From Hemibagrus wyckioides (Eukaryota > Chordata > Actinopteri > Siluriformes > Bagridae), in NCBI RefSeq assembly GCF_019097595.1, contig NC_080717.1, positions 14,243,336 to 14,307,335 on the forward strand: a DNA stretch of 64,000 nucleotides. Direction: 5' to 3'. The number at the start of each line of letters is the position of its first letter. The first letter of the stretch is position 1. The notes under the pieces were generated by a model. The model worked only from the letters and a program-made list of their open reading frames with translations, was not told the DNA's origin and made no database searches. A program made the translations under genes and the position numbers. Positions 63,032 through 64,000 of this stretch are shown piece by piece.

Positions 63032-64000
63032 TATATTTAGGCTGTACAAGAATACAAGTAAAATGTATATTAAAGAACCCATATCAGGTATAAGAATGAA
63101 TAAAAAAAACAACAAATTAGCACAAATATTTTTCAGAATCTGCAGAAATAAACCACTTCACAAGCTTGGGGATCCCCTACTGTCAGGTTTTTGCTTACAG
63201 AGGATGGAGCTGAAATAACACAGCAACTGAAAAAGTAATTAAATTAAATTCATATTTCAGGTTTTTATATAAATTTTGTAATATAAATGTAAAATAAATG
63301 TTTAAAATGTCTTCTGCTTATTAGAGAAACCGAGCCAAACAAACAAATTAACACACACACACTTTTTTTTCAATCTCAAAGGCAGCTTTTATTAGCTGCA
63401 GGTATTATAGGCTTTAATGCACTTGAACAGTATTTATTTGGCCACTACTGTTAAATCTCTATAAGATAATACAATATGTTCTACTTAGCTCTTTGCTTTG
63501 AGTGGGTAGATGTTTAAATAACCATTTTATCCTTGACTGTGCTCTTGGGACTGCCATAGTGTTTGTTTGTGTCTGTCTCCCAGGCTGTCTGAAACAGGGA
63601 CCTGTTGAATAATGAGATCATCTGCTCTTGCATCTGCCACACATCAGCATGTTGATGCTCCATTGTCTCAGCCATGGCATTATTTATATTTGTTTTTGTA
63701 GTGGCCAGGAATTAAAAAATGTAACTGAATAAGATGGCCTGAAAATCAAGCTCATGCATGACAAAAATATTTTATCCAGTGTAATATTGTTCAGTATACA
63801 TTTGTTTAAGTATGAAAACAATCCAATTGGGAATTAGTTGTGAGATTACAGCTTCTTTTACTGTAGCTTTGTTTGCTGTTGTTTTGTATGGCTGGCCATA
63901 TGTTCAAGTGTCGGTCTCCAAACTGCTTTTTCCATGCTGACACTGCATTTGAAAGGTTGCTGGGGTAACTGTGTAAAGGGGCACCCTGGTTGGTGGTTAT
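63032..64000 (+). other. ablim3 second intron, continuing past the window
   Basis: No further LIM exon is seen before the window ends. The ORF 63000-63218 has no domain. Confidence 0.5.

Overview
This is a window of vertebrate nuclear DNA, almost certainly from a teleost fish. The evidence is AT-rich intergenic DNA, spliced genes with GT-AG introns, abundant microsatellites, fish-type Tc1/mariner transposons, L2 LINEs and tRNA-derived SINEs. The density and families of Tc1-like elements and SINEs suggest an ostariophysan, possibly a catfish; that is an inference and no search was run. Three genes are recognisable: adrb2 (+), sh3tc2 (-) and the 5' end of ablim3 (+). Their order and orientations match the human 5q32 segment ADRB2-SH3TC2-ABLIM3, so this is a conserved syntenic block. 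The ABLIM2/SH3TC1 paralogous block on human 4p16 is the main alternative, and the adrb2 neighbour argues against it.

Layout. Positions 1-14950 hold no recognisable gene, only decayed Tc1-like elements (one Sleeping Beauty-like), an L2 LINE endonuclease fragment and microsatellites. The adrb2 reading frame is uninterrupted (15419-16591, 390 aa) and is preceded by a (CTTT)n tract ending about 15 bases before the ATG. Positions 16592-31990 are intergenic: microsatellites, two tandem decayed tRNA genes (Glu then Leu), SINE and L2 pieces, and a 1.13-kb Tc1-like relic. The sh3tc2 gene runs leftward from about 43858 to 33777. I reconstructed 19 coding exons whose phases agree at every junction, giving a predicted protein of about 1480 aa: an N-terminal conserved region, two SH3 domains and a long TPR region. 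Two nearly identical 1.25-kb Tc1 elements in opposite orientation flank its last exon. The copy inside the last intron (34467-35714) has an intact 343-aa transposase frame; the downstream copy (32036-33284) is broken.

Positions 43859-53900 are intergenic, with a third, frameshifted Tc1 element (49167-50422), an internally deleted Tc1 derivative and long simple repeats. From about 53950 to 54530 lies a CpG-rich promoter with two perfect CRE palindromes, then an ablim3 leader with three short upstream ORFs and a first coding exon of only seven bases. The next ablim3 exon (62356-62496) encodes most of the first LIM domain; the rest of the gene is outside the window.

The three genes are not a functional operon. 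Adrb2 is a Gs-coupled catecholamine receptor, Sh3tc2 is a Schwann-cell endosomal-recycling protein and Ablim3 is an actin-binding LIM protein; only their linkage is conserved. I found no new multi-gene system. The most interesting signals are the inverted Tc1 pair around the sh3tc2 terminal exon, the possible hidden 5' exon of adrb2, the candidate myristoylated start of Sh3tc2, the start-stop uORF of ablim3, and the tandem tRNA relics.
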